From Maratus speciosus (lineage: Eukaryota; Arthropoda; Arachnida; Araneae; Salticidae): 64,000 nt of DNA. Position 1 is the stretch's first letter, and each line of letters begins with the position of its first letter. A program made the position numbers and the translations under genes. Below the pieces are notes generated by a model. It was not told the origin of the DNA. It saw only the letters and a program-made list of their open reading frames with translations, and did not search any database. The stretch is taken from positions 190,181,556 through 190,245,555 of the forward strand of contig OZ010792.1 of the NCBI GenBank assembly GCA_963932465.1, given 5' to 3'. Of this stretch, positions 10,296-24,300 are shown in pieces.

Positions 10296-12400
10296 GACCT
10301 TTGTCACACTGTAACTCTTGTATTTATGAACCGATTTGGATGTAATTCGGTGTGTACATAGTACATACCAATGTCTCGACCGAGTTCATTGACCAGCTTC
10401 ATCCGCTGTTTTGTTTCAAAATGGCGGCCATTTAAAATTAAAAAAAAAAATAAAATTTTAAATGTGGTACCAAAAAATTAAAAATGGAAAAATATTTTTT
10501 CTTATGTATTTGACCTTTATACAAAGATTCCGGAGCAGTTTTTGTTTCGTCTATATCTTAAAAAATGGCTGAGTTATAGCATTTTGAATTTCTAGCATGG
10601 CTGACATTTTGAAACGTCCTGAATTTTGACACGCAATAAAAGGCATATTTATGAACCGATTTCGATGTAATTCGCTGTGTACATTGGACATACCAATGTC
10701 TCGACCGAGTTTGTTGGCCAGCTTCATCCGCTGTTTTGTTTCAAAATGGCGGCCATTTAAAATTAAAAAATAAATAAAATTTTAAATGTGGTACCAAAAA
10801 ATTAAAAGTGGAAAAATATTTTTTCTTATGTATTTGACCTTTATACAAAGATTCCGGAGCAGTTTTTGTTTCGTCTATATCTTACAAAATGGCTGAGTTA
10901 TAGCATTTTGAATTTCTAGCATGGCTGACATTTTGAAACGTCCTGAATTTTGTCACGCAATAAAAGGCATATTTATGAACAGATTTCGATGTAATTCGGT
11001 GTGTACATTGGACATACCAATGTCTCGACCGAGTTCGTTGGCCAGCTTCATCCGCCATTTTGTTTCAAAATGGCGGCCATTTAAATTTTTTTTTTAATTT
11101 AAAATTTGAAATGTGGTACCAAAAAATTGAAAATGGAAAAATATTTTTTTCTTATGTTTTTGATCTTTATATAAAGATTTCGGAGCAGTATTTGTTTCGT
11201 CTGTATCTTAAAAAATAGCTGAGTTGCAGCATTTTGAATTTCTAGCGTGGCTGACATTTTGAAACGTCCTGAATTTTGTCACACGATAAAAGGCGTATTT
11301 ATGAACCGAATTGGATGTAACGTCGTTTATGCATAGTACATACCAATGTCTCGATCGGGTACGTTGGCCAGCTTCATCCACCATCTTGTTTAAAAATGGT
11401 AGCCACTTAAATTTTTAAGAAAAATTTTAATTTGAAATGTGGTACCAAAAAATTAAAAATTGAAAAAATATTTTCTTCTTATGTGTTTGACCTTGATAAA
11501 AAGATCGGGAGCAGTTTTTGCTTCGTCTATATCTAAAGAAATGGCTGAGTTATAGCATTTTGAATTTCTAGCGTGGCTGACATTTTGAAACGTCCTGATT
11601 TTTGTCACGTGATAACGGTCGTATTTATGAACCGATTTGGATGCACCTTGGTGTGTACATAGTACATACCAATGTCTCGACCGAGTTCGTTGGCCATCTT
11701 CATTCGCATCTTGTTTCAAAAGGGTTGCCATTTAAAAAAAAAAAAAATTAAATTTAAAATTTAAAATAAGGTATTAAAAAACTGGAAAATGAAAAAGATT
11801 TTTTTTATGTGTTTGGCCTTGATACAGGGATTCCGGAGCAGTTTTTGTTTCTGAAAATTTGTTCTTTTGTTTATATCTTAAAAAATGGTTGAATTATAGC
11901 ACTTTGAATTTCTAGCATGGTTAACATTTTGAAACGATCTTGTATTTGTCACGCGATAACACACGTATTCGTCTATTTCGATGTAAGAAGGCATGTGGAT
12001 AGTATACATCAATATCTCGACCAAGTTCGCTGGCCAGCTTCATCAGCCATCTTGTTTCAAAATGGCGGCCATTAAATTAAAAAAAAATATATTTAAAGTG
12101 AGGTGCAAAAAAATTAGAAATTGAAAAAGGTTTCTTTCTTAAGTATTTGCCCTTGATATAAGGATTCAGGAGCATTTTTCGTTTGTCTTTATCTTAAAAA
12201 ATGACTCAGATATAACAATTTCAATATCTAATGTGGGTGACATTTTGAAAAATCTGATTTTTTGCCTGCGACAGCACTCGTATATATCAACCAATTCCGA
12301 TGTGAGTGAGCATGTGCACAGCAATAACTAAGGTCTCGACCAAGGTCACTGGTTAGCCTCATCCACCATGTTGTCTTAAAATGGCAGGCACTTTAAGAAA
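10294..12400 (+). repeat. Tandem array, about 7 units of about 330 bp
   Basis: Each unit carries ATGAACCGATTTNGATGTAA, CATACCAATGTCTCGACC, a GCCAGCTTCATCCGCC block, AAAATGGCGGCCATTTAAA, then GATTCCGGAGCAGTTTTTG and ATTTCTAGCATGGCTGACAT. The CTCGACC landmark recurs near 10376, 10703, 11028, 11352, 11678, 12016 and 12337. Units 2 and 3 are most alike and the last two are most diverged. A single decayed copy occurs near 19315-19470. Confidence 0.9.
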
Positions 12401-12601
12401 TCGCCGAATTTGGCAGCCAAATATAAGTTACTTTAAAGAAATGCAGCTTGGATAAAGCTGACTAATTTCGCGAAATTCTCATTCATTATATTGATAGAAA
12501 TTAGTACTGAATCTCCTACATTCGTTTTCCACTAAATTGAGCTTCGTGTGTTTAAATGATATAAGTTGGCTTTTTTAAAATAAGGAATATGAAAGTTACC
12601 T

Positions 12602-14862
12602 CTTCCTCCCGGCACTGGCCAGAAGGACTTTTTCTTTTTCTATCTTCCTTTAGTCATCTAATTATTTCTAGCTGACATGGCCGGCATTGTTTGGTCCCGT
12701 GAAATCCTTAAATAGTCTTAAAATCAGCATTGGGTTATTTTATAGTTTTAAAGAAAAATCATTTCAAGCAAACCTGAAGTTTGGGAACACACTGCCTTGC
12801 AAATCCTAATGTGTACACCTACAAATTTGTATGATTTTAAACGACAATTCTATTGAAACGAGCTTATATTCGGGGGCATCAGTGCCTTCGGCAGCGTACA
12901 CATGTCGTGCTATGAACTCTCCAATTTGTTTTATGCAAACAAACCTAAAGTTTGTGTGATTTTATATTTTTCTGAACAAAAAATATGGAAAAGAACTAAA
13001 ACGACCCCTTTTATAATGCTTATCCATCCCTCTTTTAAAACGTGCATTCGATAAAGTTGCAAAATACGTTCCTAATGCAACAAGAAACAATATCTGAAAA
13101 AATTAATGACGAAAGAGAAAAAAAAAATTTAAAGGCTAGGCATTGCTGTAACAAGATATATAACAGGAAATAGTAAATTTTTTTTCTTTCCCTTCTTTTT
13201 TATTTTTTTTTATTTTTTTTTTCATGTGAAGGCGGAGGGGGTACGATTTGGAAAGGGAATGCGGAATTTTAAATCTTTTGAAAAAAGAAAACCATGAAAT
13301 TGACATTAAAAAAATCTTTTTGGAAATGTTAAATATTAATATATTTTTTTAAATCGAACATATATTTGGGTATGGAAACCTTACCTAAACAAGAGAGTGA
13401 TTTTCTTGAGGAGTGGTGGTCGTGTTGGGGGCGGGGGGGGGGGATGGGGGTAGACCTGGCAAGATGCAGATTTTTTTTTTAATGTAATAATGCCGGTATG
13501 CATATGCCTGCAGTGGTGTGTAGAACAAACAACCGAAGTAATTTTTGGACTTATTTTTTATAAAACAACATCTTAAAGGATACATGAAAATTGAAATTTT
13601 ACAGATTTTGATTCGCAACAAATGATTCATAAACGCACAATTTTTGTAATGGAAGAAACTTGGAATTTTATCGAATAAGTATGTTGAGCCATAGTCTCCC
13701 TACTTCCAGCAAAGCAACGTGAATAAAATCAAATGTCTGAATAAAAATAGCATTGAAAAAAAATTAAGGAGAAAAGAATGCCCCACCCCCACCCACCACA
13801 AATAACTTCCACAAAGAAAAAAATGTATTTTTGAAAATATGCATTTACAAACGAAAGTATGTACTAATGAAAAAAGTTTTTTTTATATAGCTGAATATAT
13901 ATTTTCTATAGCTCAACCGATGAATAAAAATCAGATAGATATATCTTTTAATTAGAGACTATTTTTGTTTAGCGAGAAACATACCAGCTGTTATTCAGCA
14001 ATACACGTTTAGCAAGATTAAAAAATTCAAATAATCTGTAATTTTATCAGCACCAATCTTATTGCTGTACTTTTTCTTGCCTATGAAAACTATGTAACTT
14101 GAAAAAAAAATCTTTAACATGAGTGAACGAAAAAATTATTGACAAGACTTAAATATATATTAAATGCTTCCTTAAAACCCGAACAAAAAGTTTAATTAAT
14201 ATAAAACATAACGCATATTCAAAACGTAAATTTCTAAGAATTACAATATCGTATATGAAAAACCTAAAGTAATAATATTAATTTAACAAAAAAACTACAA
14301 ATGTCCAGCCAGAGATTTTTCCATCACTTTCCGACATTCGAAATACGAAAAAACTGATTTCTGTGACAGGGCGGAAAATTTTCCCAAATGTCCACTAGTG
14401 TTGTGGAAGATCTACATAAAAATAACATGCTATAAATCCATTCAAAACGTAAACCCGTTTTTTAACAGCTCCTCTATAAAACACATCTAACATCTTCGGA
14501 CGTTATCATATTTAAAAAAAACTATTCTTCAGGAACCGCAACTCCGAACATATTCAAATGGAGAAGTGCAGTCTATTGAAATTATCACCCTCTTTTTATG
14601 TTAAATCAGCAAAATATTCTTGAACTTGGTGTGGTTATTTAGAAAAAAATCTTTCCAAGTTTAAATTTCTGGAACAACATCCAGCTTTCTTACCATCGTG
14701 GATCGTATGAATTTGTGTCTTCACATCTTACTACCAATAAAAATCGTTGGGAAGTTTAATAAAGAAAACCAGACCGCATTGATGCCTATTTCTTTTTTTG
14801 CCTTGTGTCATTGCATGATAGGGTTCATGCAATGGAGTTATGAATAAAGAGGAGGAGACAAC
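12602..14862. other. AT-rich non-coding stretch with homopolymer runs
   Basis: No gene recognised. It contains a G-rich run near 13420-13445 and several T- and A-runs. The 81-codon minus-strand frame over the G-run is low-complexity. Confidence 0.5.
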
Positions 14863-14962
14863 AGTTTCTGATTACCGACGGGGAAAACTTCCACCAGTAA
14901 ACTTGAGTAGAAAATTTTGTCTTATTTAAGCGCCATATTCATGGAAAGTTTCTTTCACAGAT

Positions 14963-15169
14963 ATGGTAAAAATATTTTGTTTGTTTTTACTACTGGTTTC
15001 CATTTGTCCAGGTATTATAATATTTTTCACTACCACTGATAAGAGGTTTTCTAGGTTCTCACAATATGGCAGAAACGCCGGTTCTTTCTACCGCCGAAGT
15101 AAACTTCCCCCAGTAAAAATGAATGTCTGTATTTTTTCGTTATTTTTTACTGAAATTTTTTATCAATAA
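14963..15169 (+). CDS. Possible small secreted peptide (unrecognised)
   Basis: A 68-codon frame starting with a true ATG. The first 17 residues, MVKIFCLFLLLVSICPG, look like a signal peptide: a positive N-end, a hydrophobic core and small residues near the end. After residue 26 there is a KR pair, a tyrosine/serine-rich stretch, then FYRRSKLPPVKM. A related motif, DYRRGKLPPV, can be read at about 14868-14897. A weaker third one (SSFPWRQSTPVKM) follows near 15206-15244. A splice-donor-like CAG|GTATTA lies just after the signal segment, so the real product, if any, could be spliced differently. Chance is a serious alternative: the frame is short, no family is recognised and no expression signal is visible. 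Confidence 0.2.
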   Translation: MVKIFCLFLLLVSICPGIIIFFTTTDKRFSRFSQYGRNAGSFYRRSKLPPVKMNVCIFSLFFTEIFYQ

Positions 15170-15250
15170 GGCGTTTAAACAAGGAGAAATTTTTAATTTA
15201 AATTTACTGGTAGCAGTTTTCCTTGGCGCCAATCAACCCCTGTGAAAATG

Positions 15251-17011
15251 GTTACAGTTGAAGCTTCGCTATTTTAAGGATACGTAAGTTCCCCTTTATT
15301 AATAGTTTCATATTTGGTGCGCCAACAGTGTAATTAAGCATTTGGAACTACGAGAAAATAAACCAAAAATGGGAATGCACTAGGCCAGAGTAAAATGAGA
15401 CATCTGTCGAAATTTCATCATACACATCTGCTACGAAATGTATTTTCTGTTGTTCTTTTATCGGACACGTTACTGTAACAACGTACTCAATTTTAAAATG
15501 AGTAGATGTAATAGTAGATTTTTTTTTCATTATTTTGCGACTGAATTCGCAACATTATCATCTTGTGCCTTCGCATTTTAGTTATGTTTTCATTATAAGC
15601 CTTATCCTGCGTTTGTATTACTCTTCTCCCAAATAGAGCGAAAATTACGCTAAAACCCAAAATGTCTACAGTTGTATGCTTTTGTATTTTAAAATAGCAG
15701 TCACTTTAAATTTTACAATTGAATGTCTTTAACTGAACACAGAAAAATATGAATGAAGTGTACTTCTAATAAAAACAAAGGAAGAAAATAATTATCTAAT
15801 TTAACTGTCCCCTCCACCCCCCACCCCCCCTCTCTCTACACACACCCAGAAGTTGGAAAAATAAATCATTATGTGATATTAAATATTTAGTTATTAGAAT
15901 TATTTTACCGAGAGTCGAAGTGAATTTATTTAAGATTCATTTTACGGATATTTTTAAAAAGTATCATAAATACAAAGTAAGGAAAACTTCTTTTCGGTTT
16001 AGTATGAAATATTAATATGACTAATTGCACCATTTTTGAGTTATAAATATTTCATATCTCATCTATTTAAGTCAGTTCTTCAATATTTATGAAAATTTAA
16101 AAACACTGTTTTTAATAAGAATTGCAACAGTTGAATGAATTTTTAAAAAATCTAAATTACAATTTACCTCAGAAATTTCAAAATTATTTTTGTTCTAATG
16201 AGATTTTTCTTTTCAGAAAACGTAATTTTAAAACATGATTAGGAGATTTAATTAAAAGTTCGAATTTAATCTCATATTTAAAAAGTTATTTTACAAAAGT
16301 TTCAAATTTTAATTTTTAATTTTGTAAATAGATGAGTTTCTTTCGCTAGAATTGTGTACAATTTATATCTTAAGGTTTTTTTAAATTTATTAATTATTTT
16401 ATTTTAATTGAAAACGGAGTGTTATGCAATAGCATATTTTATAAGATTATTTCTGTATGTCAAACGGACATGGAAAGGATCTAAGAATATCTAACTGACA
16501 ATGGAGGTAAAGATCAAAACTAACTAGGCAAGTGCAGAAGTGTTACACGCCGATTTTGAAGAGAGTCTTATTGTTGGAAAGACCTCGTCGTGGGGAGTAA
16601 AAACGCAATGGAACTATCCTTTACAAATCAGCCGTTTTCGAGATATCTGACAATTTTTATCCGCAGTTTGTTTATTTATTATAACGTATTTATGCTGTAA
16701 CATTTGTTATGTCGTTAAATTTATAATTTTTGCTGTTAAATGGCTTCCTGCAGACTTTTATATAGAAAACCACAACCACCAATGAACACGTAAAATGAAA
16801 TTTACACTATTAAATGCATTTCCATGCAATGATTTATAATTTTTAAGTTTTTTCTCTTTTAAGATTCACGGATACATACGTTATTTAATTTAAAATTGAG
16901 TAGCCTCCATGAACTTGAACAAACTCGTTATTATTTTTATTGAAATTTAATTCCTCTTGTTGATATGGGAACACACACACGTAAAAACCAATTTCTTTGG
17001 AATTGAAGTTT

Positions 17012-17047
<36 letters not shown>

Positions 17048-18491
17048 TTTAACCGTTCGTCAATATCATCATTTGTCGATTACGATGTAATAACTCCCCA
17101 TTTCTGCTTTTAACGCATATTAATAAATTTATCATTTTAAAGTTTTTTTTCTCTTTTTGATATTTATTTTGTTGTTGGAATTTAAGTTTTATTATTTGCG
17201 CTGCCTTAGAATTGACGATAAACGTTAAAAAATGCATATCGAAATATGAAATAAAAGTTTCGTAAATATATTTTTAAATATGTACCGTTTGCAGAATTAT
17301 TACTTGACTATTTTATATAAGACGTAATTTCCCACATTTCCTGCTTTTAATGCATATTAATGAATTTATTATTTTAAAGTTTTTTTTCTCTTTTAATAAT
17401 CATAGTAAATACAATTTTTATGACAATATTTATTTGTCATAAATATATGACATTATTATGTTATATTCAATTTATATAATATATTACTATTATATGAATT
17501 ATTTATTATATATTTTTAATTTCAATATTTTCTTGCCTTTGTAATGTAATCATTTCATTCTGAAGTTTTGTCTGTTTAAAATAGTCACGTGTAAATAAAT
17601 TTTTAATCGTAAGGAAATATTATTCTTTACAGTGTTTCTACGACTGGCAACAATTTGAAATATAATCCTTTCTAAAATATGCAAAAATATATCTTGAAAT
17701 GATGAAAATTTCATTAAAATAAATAAGAAATTATTATTTATTTAATATTAATATTATTATTAACATTTAATGAATAATTTTTTCACGTTTTCTAGCAAAA
17801 CATGATTTAATCACAACATTGATAAAAATAAAAGATTTCAATTTAATTTGAAAATGGTGAAACTGAAGAAATCTCCTTTTCTCATTTTTTCCACAAAAAT
17901 GCAGCAATTTGGTTGCCATCATTAGATAAATTTAATTCAAATTAGAAAAAAAATTAATATTTCGAAAACTAATTCAAATTTTTAAATTCTGATACCAGTT
18001 TTGAGATCTGCGGATCAATACAGATTTTTGGTGTTAATTTCACCGCCAAACATTCCACATTTTATTTTCTGTATTCCACGTATATTTTCTGTGGAATAAA
18101 TTTCAATTTGTCCGAAACTTTAAGTGCAATATATAAATTTACATCTTAAAATCGAAAATTTTCAAAATATTTTAGTTTTTGCATCGGTCTTGAATGCAGG
18201 ATGGTACCGTGTTTCGAAACCTAGAAGTTTTTTAGAGTGCGGGTGGAGATTCCACCCATATAGGAGGGACAGACAGTATTTTGCCTGTGTAGCTTAAATT
18301 TGATAGTGTTAAGTGTTCATAGTTAATTGTTATATCTATATTTTATATACAACTTCTTTCTAAATTCATGTGGTATTTGTTTTTTCGTATTTTAATAAAG
18401 TACATTTTGCTGATTTTCATATGAGCTGCTTTTGCGCCTGTTGTTCAATAATTTTCGTTAATTATAATTGAAATTTACACACACACATATA

Positions 18492-18524
<33 letters not shown>

Positions 18525-19314
18525 TAACTGGAAATCAGGTGAAAAATCGACAATAGATAAATTAACCGATAGTTATAATACACTATAATACACTATATTT
18601 GATAATGTTAAATTCATAAACCGAAAAAAAAATTAAAGATCGCGTAAGAAAAATTCACGAACATAATTTAAAAATATGACACGAAGAAAATGGACACTTA
18701 TATTCAAAATACGTTATCAAGAGCAATATTCTATATAAGTAAATGGCAATTAATTTATGCTTGTTAAAAGCATGCCAAGTAACTTAAGATAGTATACTCA
18801 AATTGCGCGACCAACTACGGTACCATATATAACAAATAATTATATATGAATAGAAAATGTCTAAAGATCAAAAAATTATAGATGCAATATCAATTACAAT
18901 GGAACCTTAAAATATCTCAATATTTTAATGAACATATTTTAACCGAACTGACAAATAATATAAAAACATTACTAACAATTGCTATGTAGCCATAATAAAC
19001 TTGTATACAATACTGACAAGCACATAGATGATATTAGTTAATAGTTAATTTAACAATTCTAAAATTTCTAAAATATGTTGTTATCAAAATTAAGATCAGT
19101 TGTAAAACTATTAAAAATTTAAAATTTTATCACCTAATGTTACAACCCAAAGAACATTAAAATGAATAAAAGGATGTATAAGAATAATGTAATTCGCAAT
19201 TCTCAAATGTTGAAAAAAATAATACTTCGTACATGGATCACATATAACATCAATGCTGTCATCTGTGATCAAAAGTAATACTAAAATCACCTTATATAAA
19301 TTACTTTTTTTTTC
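15251..19314. other. AT-rich non-coding stretch; two simple repeats
   Basis: No gene recognised. It includes a (TA)n run at about 17017-17044 and an (AC)/(AT)n run at about 18477-18524. A pyrimidine/C-rich patch lies at 15808-15850. The short minus-strand frames near 15348 and 17049 show no family features. Confidence 0.5.
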
Positions 19315-19470
19315 CTGCGATGACTCTCCAATTTATGAACCGATTTGAATATGGCTGAGCAAGTGCTCAAAACTTACCAAGGTATGGGACGCTTAATCCG
19401 CCATATCCTTAAAATGCTCCTGCTTAAAATTTTTAAATTCTTCTAGATACAGGCCGGAAGGAGTATATTT
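19315..19470 (+). repeat. Decayed single unit of the 330-bp repeat
   Basis: TTTATGAACCGATTTGAATA, AAAACTTACCAAGGT and CTTAATCCGCCATA parallel the corresponding blocks of the 10.3-12.4-kb array. Confidence 0.5.
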
Positions 19471-19564
19471 TAGAGATTTTTTTTGAATGAATGAATGTCT
19501 TCGTTTACTTTACTTATTGAAATTAAAATTAATTTTCAATTCACGTGATTTTGACTGTAATATA

Positions 19565-21326
19565 GAGTGTAACCTAGGAAATCCGACAACTTCAAAACTC
19601 CGGCATCAAAGTCGTCTTGCCCCCATTTTTTTTCATCTCACGAGAGAAAGGAAATGGTAATTGTTTACGAATTAAAAACTTCTAGGACGAAAGCGATGGC
19701 TTAATAAACAACGAGATCACTGACGCCGTGCTAAATAGAACCGCCAATAACACTGAGGGTAAGCTCAAGGGAACGAGGTCCATGAGCCGGCAGAAGAAAA
19801 GGTGTCGCAAGTAAAATGCATACATTTGACTGAAAGATTAATATATCTATTTCAGAGAAACATGACTGTATTTCCGAAATCTATATTCTTCACATGTACA
19901 GTCGTGGAAAAAAAAAAGTAAACACCCCCTACTAACTCTTCAACAAATTATCGTAGAAGAAAGTTACTGGTACCGAACGATTGGAAATAAAGTCTACTTT
20001 TAAATGATGTATATAAAATTTGCTTAGGAGGCCACCTACATATTAAAACAAACCATAACTTTGTTTTTTTTCAATAGCAGTACCCAATTCTGACAGCATA
20101 AATGAACTCTACACCCTTCAATTAGCCTAAAAACGAATTTTTATGCAATTCGTACCATAAGTTTCCGAGAAATTAATTATTTTAAAACGAGCGTATTTTA
20201 AGGGCTGTATCCAAATTGAAGTTCCGTACTGGATTGTTAACCGAGAGAGCCGCTTCCTTGATCAAGGCACCTTAAGCGCCACTCAAGGAGTCAATGAAGC
20301 GTGTTAGATTACAGTACGGCAGAATAAATTTCAAAATGTCTACTCACTTCCATCATAGACGGCCCCTTAAACCATCATTTTGCCGTTTTTTAAGCATAAT
20401 TTGAAAACTACTTGGAAGAAAAATGTGAAATTTTTGAATTTCTATAAAGCAGGACTTAATAAATCTAAATCCATCAAAAAAATTGTAGGTTGCAATTCAT
20501 AATTTTTTCGAATATTAATTTCATAATTCATAATTTATATCATAAAATTATAAAAATTGCAAATTCAGCTTATTTATGTTTGGGTATATTAGGATTATTA
20601 CTACAAAAAAAAAAATTAGCACATTGGGAGCATAATTTCGGGTGATATAAATAAAAATATGAAAATGTAATTTAACATTAGAAGCACTAAATTTTGAATG
20701 TTTATAATTCAAAAACTTATCATTCAAATGACTTGAAATTTGGTGTCTAGGCGTAGTTTGAACGGAAGATTTGAAATATCTCGTTAAAATTGGGCATTGC
20801 CATTGAAAAAAATGATGTTTGGATTCGTTTTAATATGTAGATGACCCCTAAGAAAATTTTATATACATCATTTAAAAGTAGACTTTATTTCCAATCGTTC
20901 GGTACCAGTAACTTTCTTCTACGATGATTTGCTGGGGAGTTAGTAGGGGGTGTTTACTTTTTTTTTTCCACGACTGTACATTCAAGAAAAAATTGTTAAA
21001 GAATGGCCGGAAAGATTGTAGAAAATAAAGCTGAGATCTATGATTCGAAAATTACACGAGAAGAAATGACTTCGCTGTTTATTAGTTTATTAATTATTAT
21101 TATTTTTTTTTTGTAACATAGGAAATATCAACTAAAATAAGTTATTTATAAATATTTAATTTTTTCTTTTTCATATATAAATAGCACTCGGCTATAAATT
21201 AAATTACGACTAAAGAAGCAATTAAGAACATCCGAACTACTTTTTATATTCCTTCAGAAATCCGGAATTTTCAAAAATCCGTCTTCACCTCGGTCCCGAC
21301 GATGCCGGATTTTTGAGGTTATACTG
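19565..21326. mobile_element. pogo/Tigger-like non-autonomous element, split by a younger element
   Basis: The left end GAGTGTAACCTAGGAAATCC follows TA. The right end, read inward on the minus strand, is CAGTATAACCTCAAAAATCC, matching at about 14 of 19 positions. CCGGCATC and CGTCTT blocks also recur inverted near both ends. Known: pogo/Tigger elements insert at TA and begin CAGT. The body, about 680 bp without the nested element, has no transposase I can read. The right-side TA is not preserved. Confidence 0.5.
19899..20976. mobile_element. Tc1/mariner-type non-autonomous element with about 190-bp TIRs
   Basis: Begins CAGTCGTGGAAAAAAAA and ends with the inverse, TTTTTTTCCACGACTG. It is flanked by TA at 19897-19898 and 20977-20978. 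The inverted similarity runs inward through GTTTACTTT, CTACTAACTC, GGTACCAGTAACTTTCTTCT, ATAAAGTCTACTTTTAAATG and ATTAAAACAAA. Known: a TA duplication with CAGT termini is typical of Tc1/mariner. The interior of about 700 bp has no transposase frame. It sits inside the pogo-like element, so it is the younger of the two. Confidence 0.85.
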
Positions 21327-24300
21327 CCTTTCCAATTAAAATGGAAACTTAAATCTTAAAATAATAGTGGTAATAAAATTGGGAGTATAATTTGAAGATA
21401 GTGGACAGAACAACATTCCCCCGGTAAAATTCTCGCTCACCTGTATGTACAATCGTACATAATTGTATAATCGTAAGATTTCATTTTTAGCAGTCTGATA
21501 CAGCTTCCGCTGACACTACGCCACTCAATTTGAGGACTTGCATTCTGTATATATTAGCGCGGAAATTTGTCTATCCTATATTAGTATAAAAATATACATA
21601 TATGGAGCCCTCCCATATATTGTGGGAAAGTTGAGCGGACGTTATGAATCATAGAACTTTTCTAAAATATGGCCAAAAAATCGATAGTCACAATTCAGTA
21701 TTCTCAAAAATTTTCGAAATGCGTGAAAAATGTAAAATATTATTGTATATCGTAATTTGATCGCTTTGCTATGGAATATCTATTTGTTTTTTAAAATGTT
21801 TAGAACTAAGTACATTAGTTTTCTAAGAAACAGTGATTTTAAGCGCCATTCAAATTTTGATGTTTGTTACGTCCTGTTAAACATGCGTTTATTTCTTGGG
21901 GTGCATTTATGAAAGCTTATGTAGTTCGATAATTAATTCTATTTTCTTTTTCAAAATTATTTTGACTGAAATTTTCAGTTTATTAAAAATTACTGAAGGC
22001 ACAGGAAAATTCACGACAGTGTCATTTTTATGAAAGTTTGACAGGTCTCAGATTACTATAATTGAACCATAGTGTTAAAATAGTTAAAAAAATAATCGAT
22101 AGAGCCCTGTGGAACTGCAGGAGTTAGATGCCATTTTTTGTGTGTTTATCTTTTCACTATAAGTGTGAAAATACTATTTTGATTAAAAAAGATTTTATTA
22201 TGATATACGATAACATTTGAAATGCTCTTATAATTGAAAATATACCTATTAAACTAACTAGTTAGTAATTAGAGACATTCTGTAGAAATACGTTTGTGAA
22301 CAGAAACAGGGACTCGTACGCCTCAGGAAATTTCAATACTAGTTTTTCGTAAAAACTTGTTCACTGTATTTAAACACAGAATGCTTTTATTAATAAGGCT
22401 AGGCTCTGATTGTCTTAGGGAAGGGAATTGCTATTCAATTGCCCTGAAGAGTACGAACATCGAAAAAAAGAGTCAGAAAATGATGAAGTCGAATAGTATT
22501 ACAGTAACAACAAATTTTACTACCTTAAAACGATATTCTGAACAATTTTGCTAAAGTGGACAAAGAAAATTATTTTTAGATTTATATGTTGGTTAAAGAA
22601 TAAATTACTTAGTTTAATCGTAATGAGTTTAATTGCGAAAAGTCATTTTTAGGAAGGTAAAAGGAAAGCTTAAAGTAAATGTTTGCTATGTAGAATTTGG
22701 AAAAAGTTCTTTTTATCACATTTATTATCTCAAAAATATTCTCACAAAAAGTTATTCCACAATGCATTTAAGATGAATAACTGCGGATCATATCGGAAAA
22801 TGTTTTATTTCGTAAATGTTTTAAAACCACGAGACATAGAATTCAGGCATCAAAAACTCGCAAATAAATTTGAATGGTCATAAATCTAGATAACCGTCGT
22901 TTGAATTTGATATGGTACTCATTTATACAGAAAAACAAAAGAAAGAAAGAAAAAATTGAACATTTCAAAATATTTTAAAATATTTTTATTATTATTATTC
23001 ATTTTCTTCGTTTCGGACGCAATTCTGCTGGACGGCAATTACATAAACTGTTGCACAGTAAATAGTGCCAGCTTACAATAAAAGAAATAATTATAACGAG
23101 TTTTTTTTCTTTTCTTTATTAGAAACATGTAAACTGAATCACCTCATACATGGAAAAACAAGAAACATTAAAATTTCATTCCTGATATGACCCGAGAAAT
23201 ACAATACAAGAACGGCACATTTGAAATCCTAGAGCTAATAAGAAGCGATACTCTGAGCAATAGATGAAAATAAGATATAGAAAATTAGTTGAAGTGGTCT
23301 GGGACGCAAAATGTACGAAAGATTTATATTTTTACTTTTATGCCCTAAAAAAAAACTAGAGTTTTTAATAATATAGTATAATAATAAAATTACGCAAATA
23401 TCATGAAACTAGGATAACTAGGACTTCCCTCAGAGGGATTAGTCTGAGCGATATTACTGAGAACATAGATTTAATAATAACATGTGGAAGCAAAGAAAAT
23501 GAGATGTTATCTTTAATTGTCCATATACTGCGAAAATTTGAAATGATGAAAATAAACGAATTGTAGAATTACAAAATCTTATATATAAATTCGTATACAC
23601 TGTTTAAAAAAATGGGAAATCAAACCATTCAAGACAGCCATGCATGGATATAAAATTGAAAGTACGCAATATATTAAAAGTAAAATAGAAAATGAAACAC
23701 TAATTTATTTATATCGGAATTTTAACTGTATAAAATGATGTCAAGAGCATAATCAGACGCTCCGCACCAATTTGAGTAACTTTAAATGACAAATATATGA
23801 TGTTAAAAAAGAATGGACTATACTTTATATGGTGTGTGCTCCCCCGGAATAGTTAATATTGTACAATATCTGTTTTCCACGGATGCAATGAGGTTGTCGA
23901 TAACATTTAAGGAATTCTCTTCTCAAAATCTAATATAGTATCAAAGTACCGAATACATCAAAAGTGGCATGCAATGCTTCGTTAGAGTGTGTTTTAGATA
24001 TGCTCGATCGGATTTAAATGATGAGTGTATGCTGGCCACTACATACGCTATATTGTTTTGTTTTCAAACATATTCTGCACAAGTTGAGCTGTATTTAGCA
24101 TGTATTAAATAAAAGAAATCGGCAATGATTACAACATAAAGTATGACAAAAGATCTGAATATATCGTCTGCATAACTTTTGAGCTGTCAAAGTGTCATTT
24201 GAAGTAATTTACAAATCCATACATATTTATTCAGCAAATCATGCAAGCTAAAATACGTCAAAACGAACCCGATTATGAAATTTCACCAGAATAAGTTAAT

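Larger units (their letters stand above)
10133..12601. mobile_element. Array-bearing element with short TIRs
   Basis: The left end AGGTAGCTTTCAT (10133-10145) and the right end ATGAAAGTTACCT (12589-12601) are inverted copies with one mismatch. Between them lie a (TA)n run and about seven units of 325-340 bp. A clear target duplication is not seen, so the boundaries are inferred. The left tip also folds on itself (GTAGCTTT/AAAGCTAC). No protein is encoded. Confidence 0.5.
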
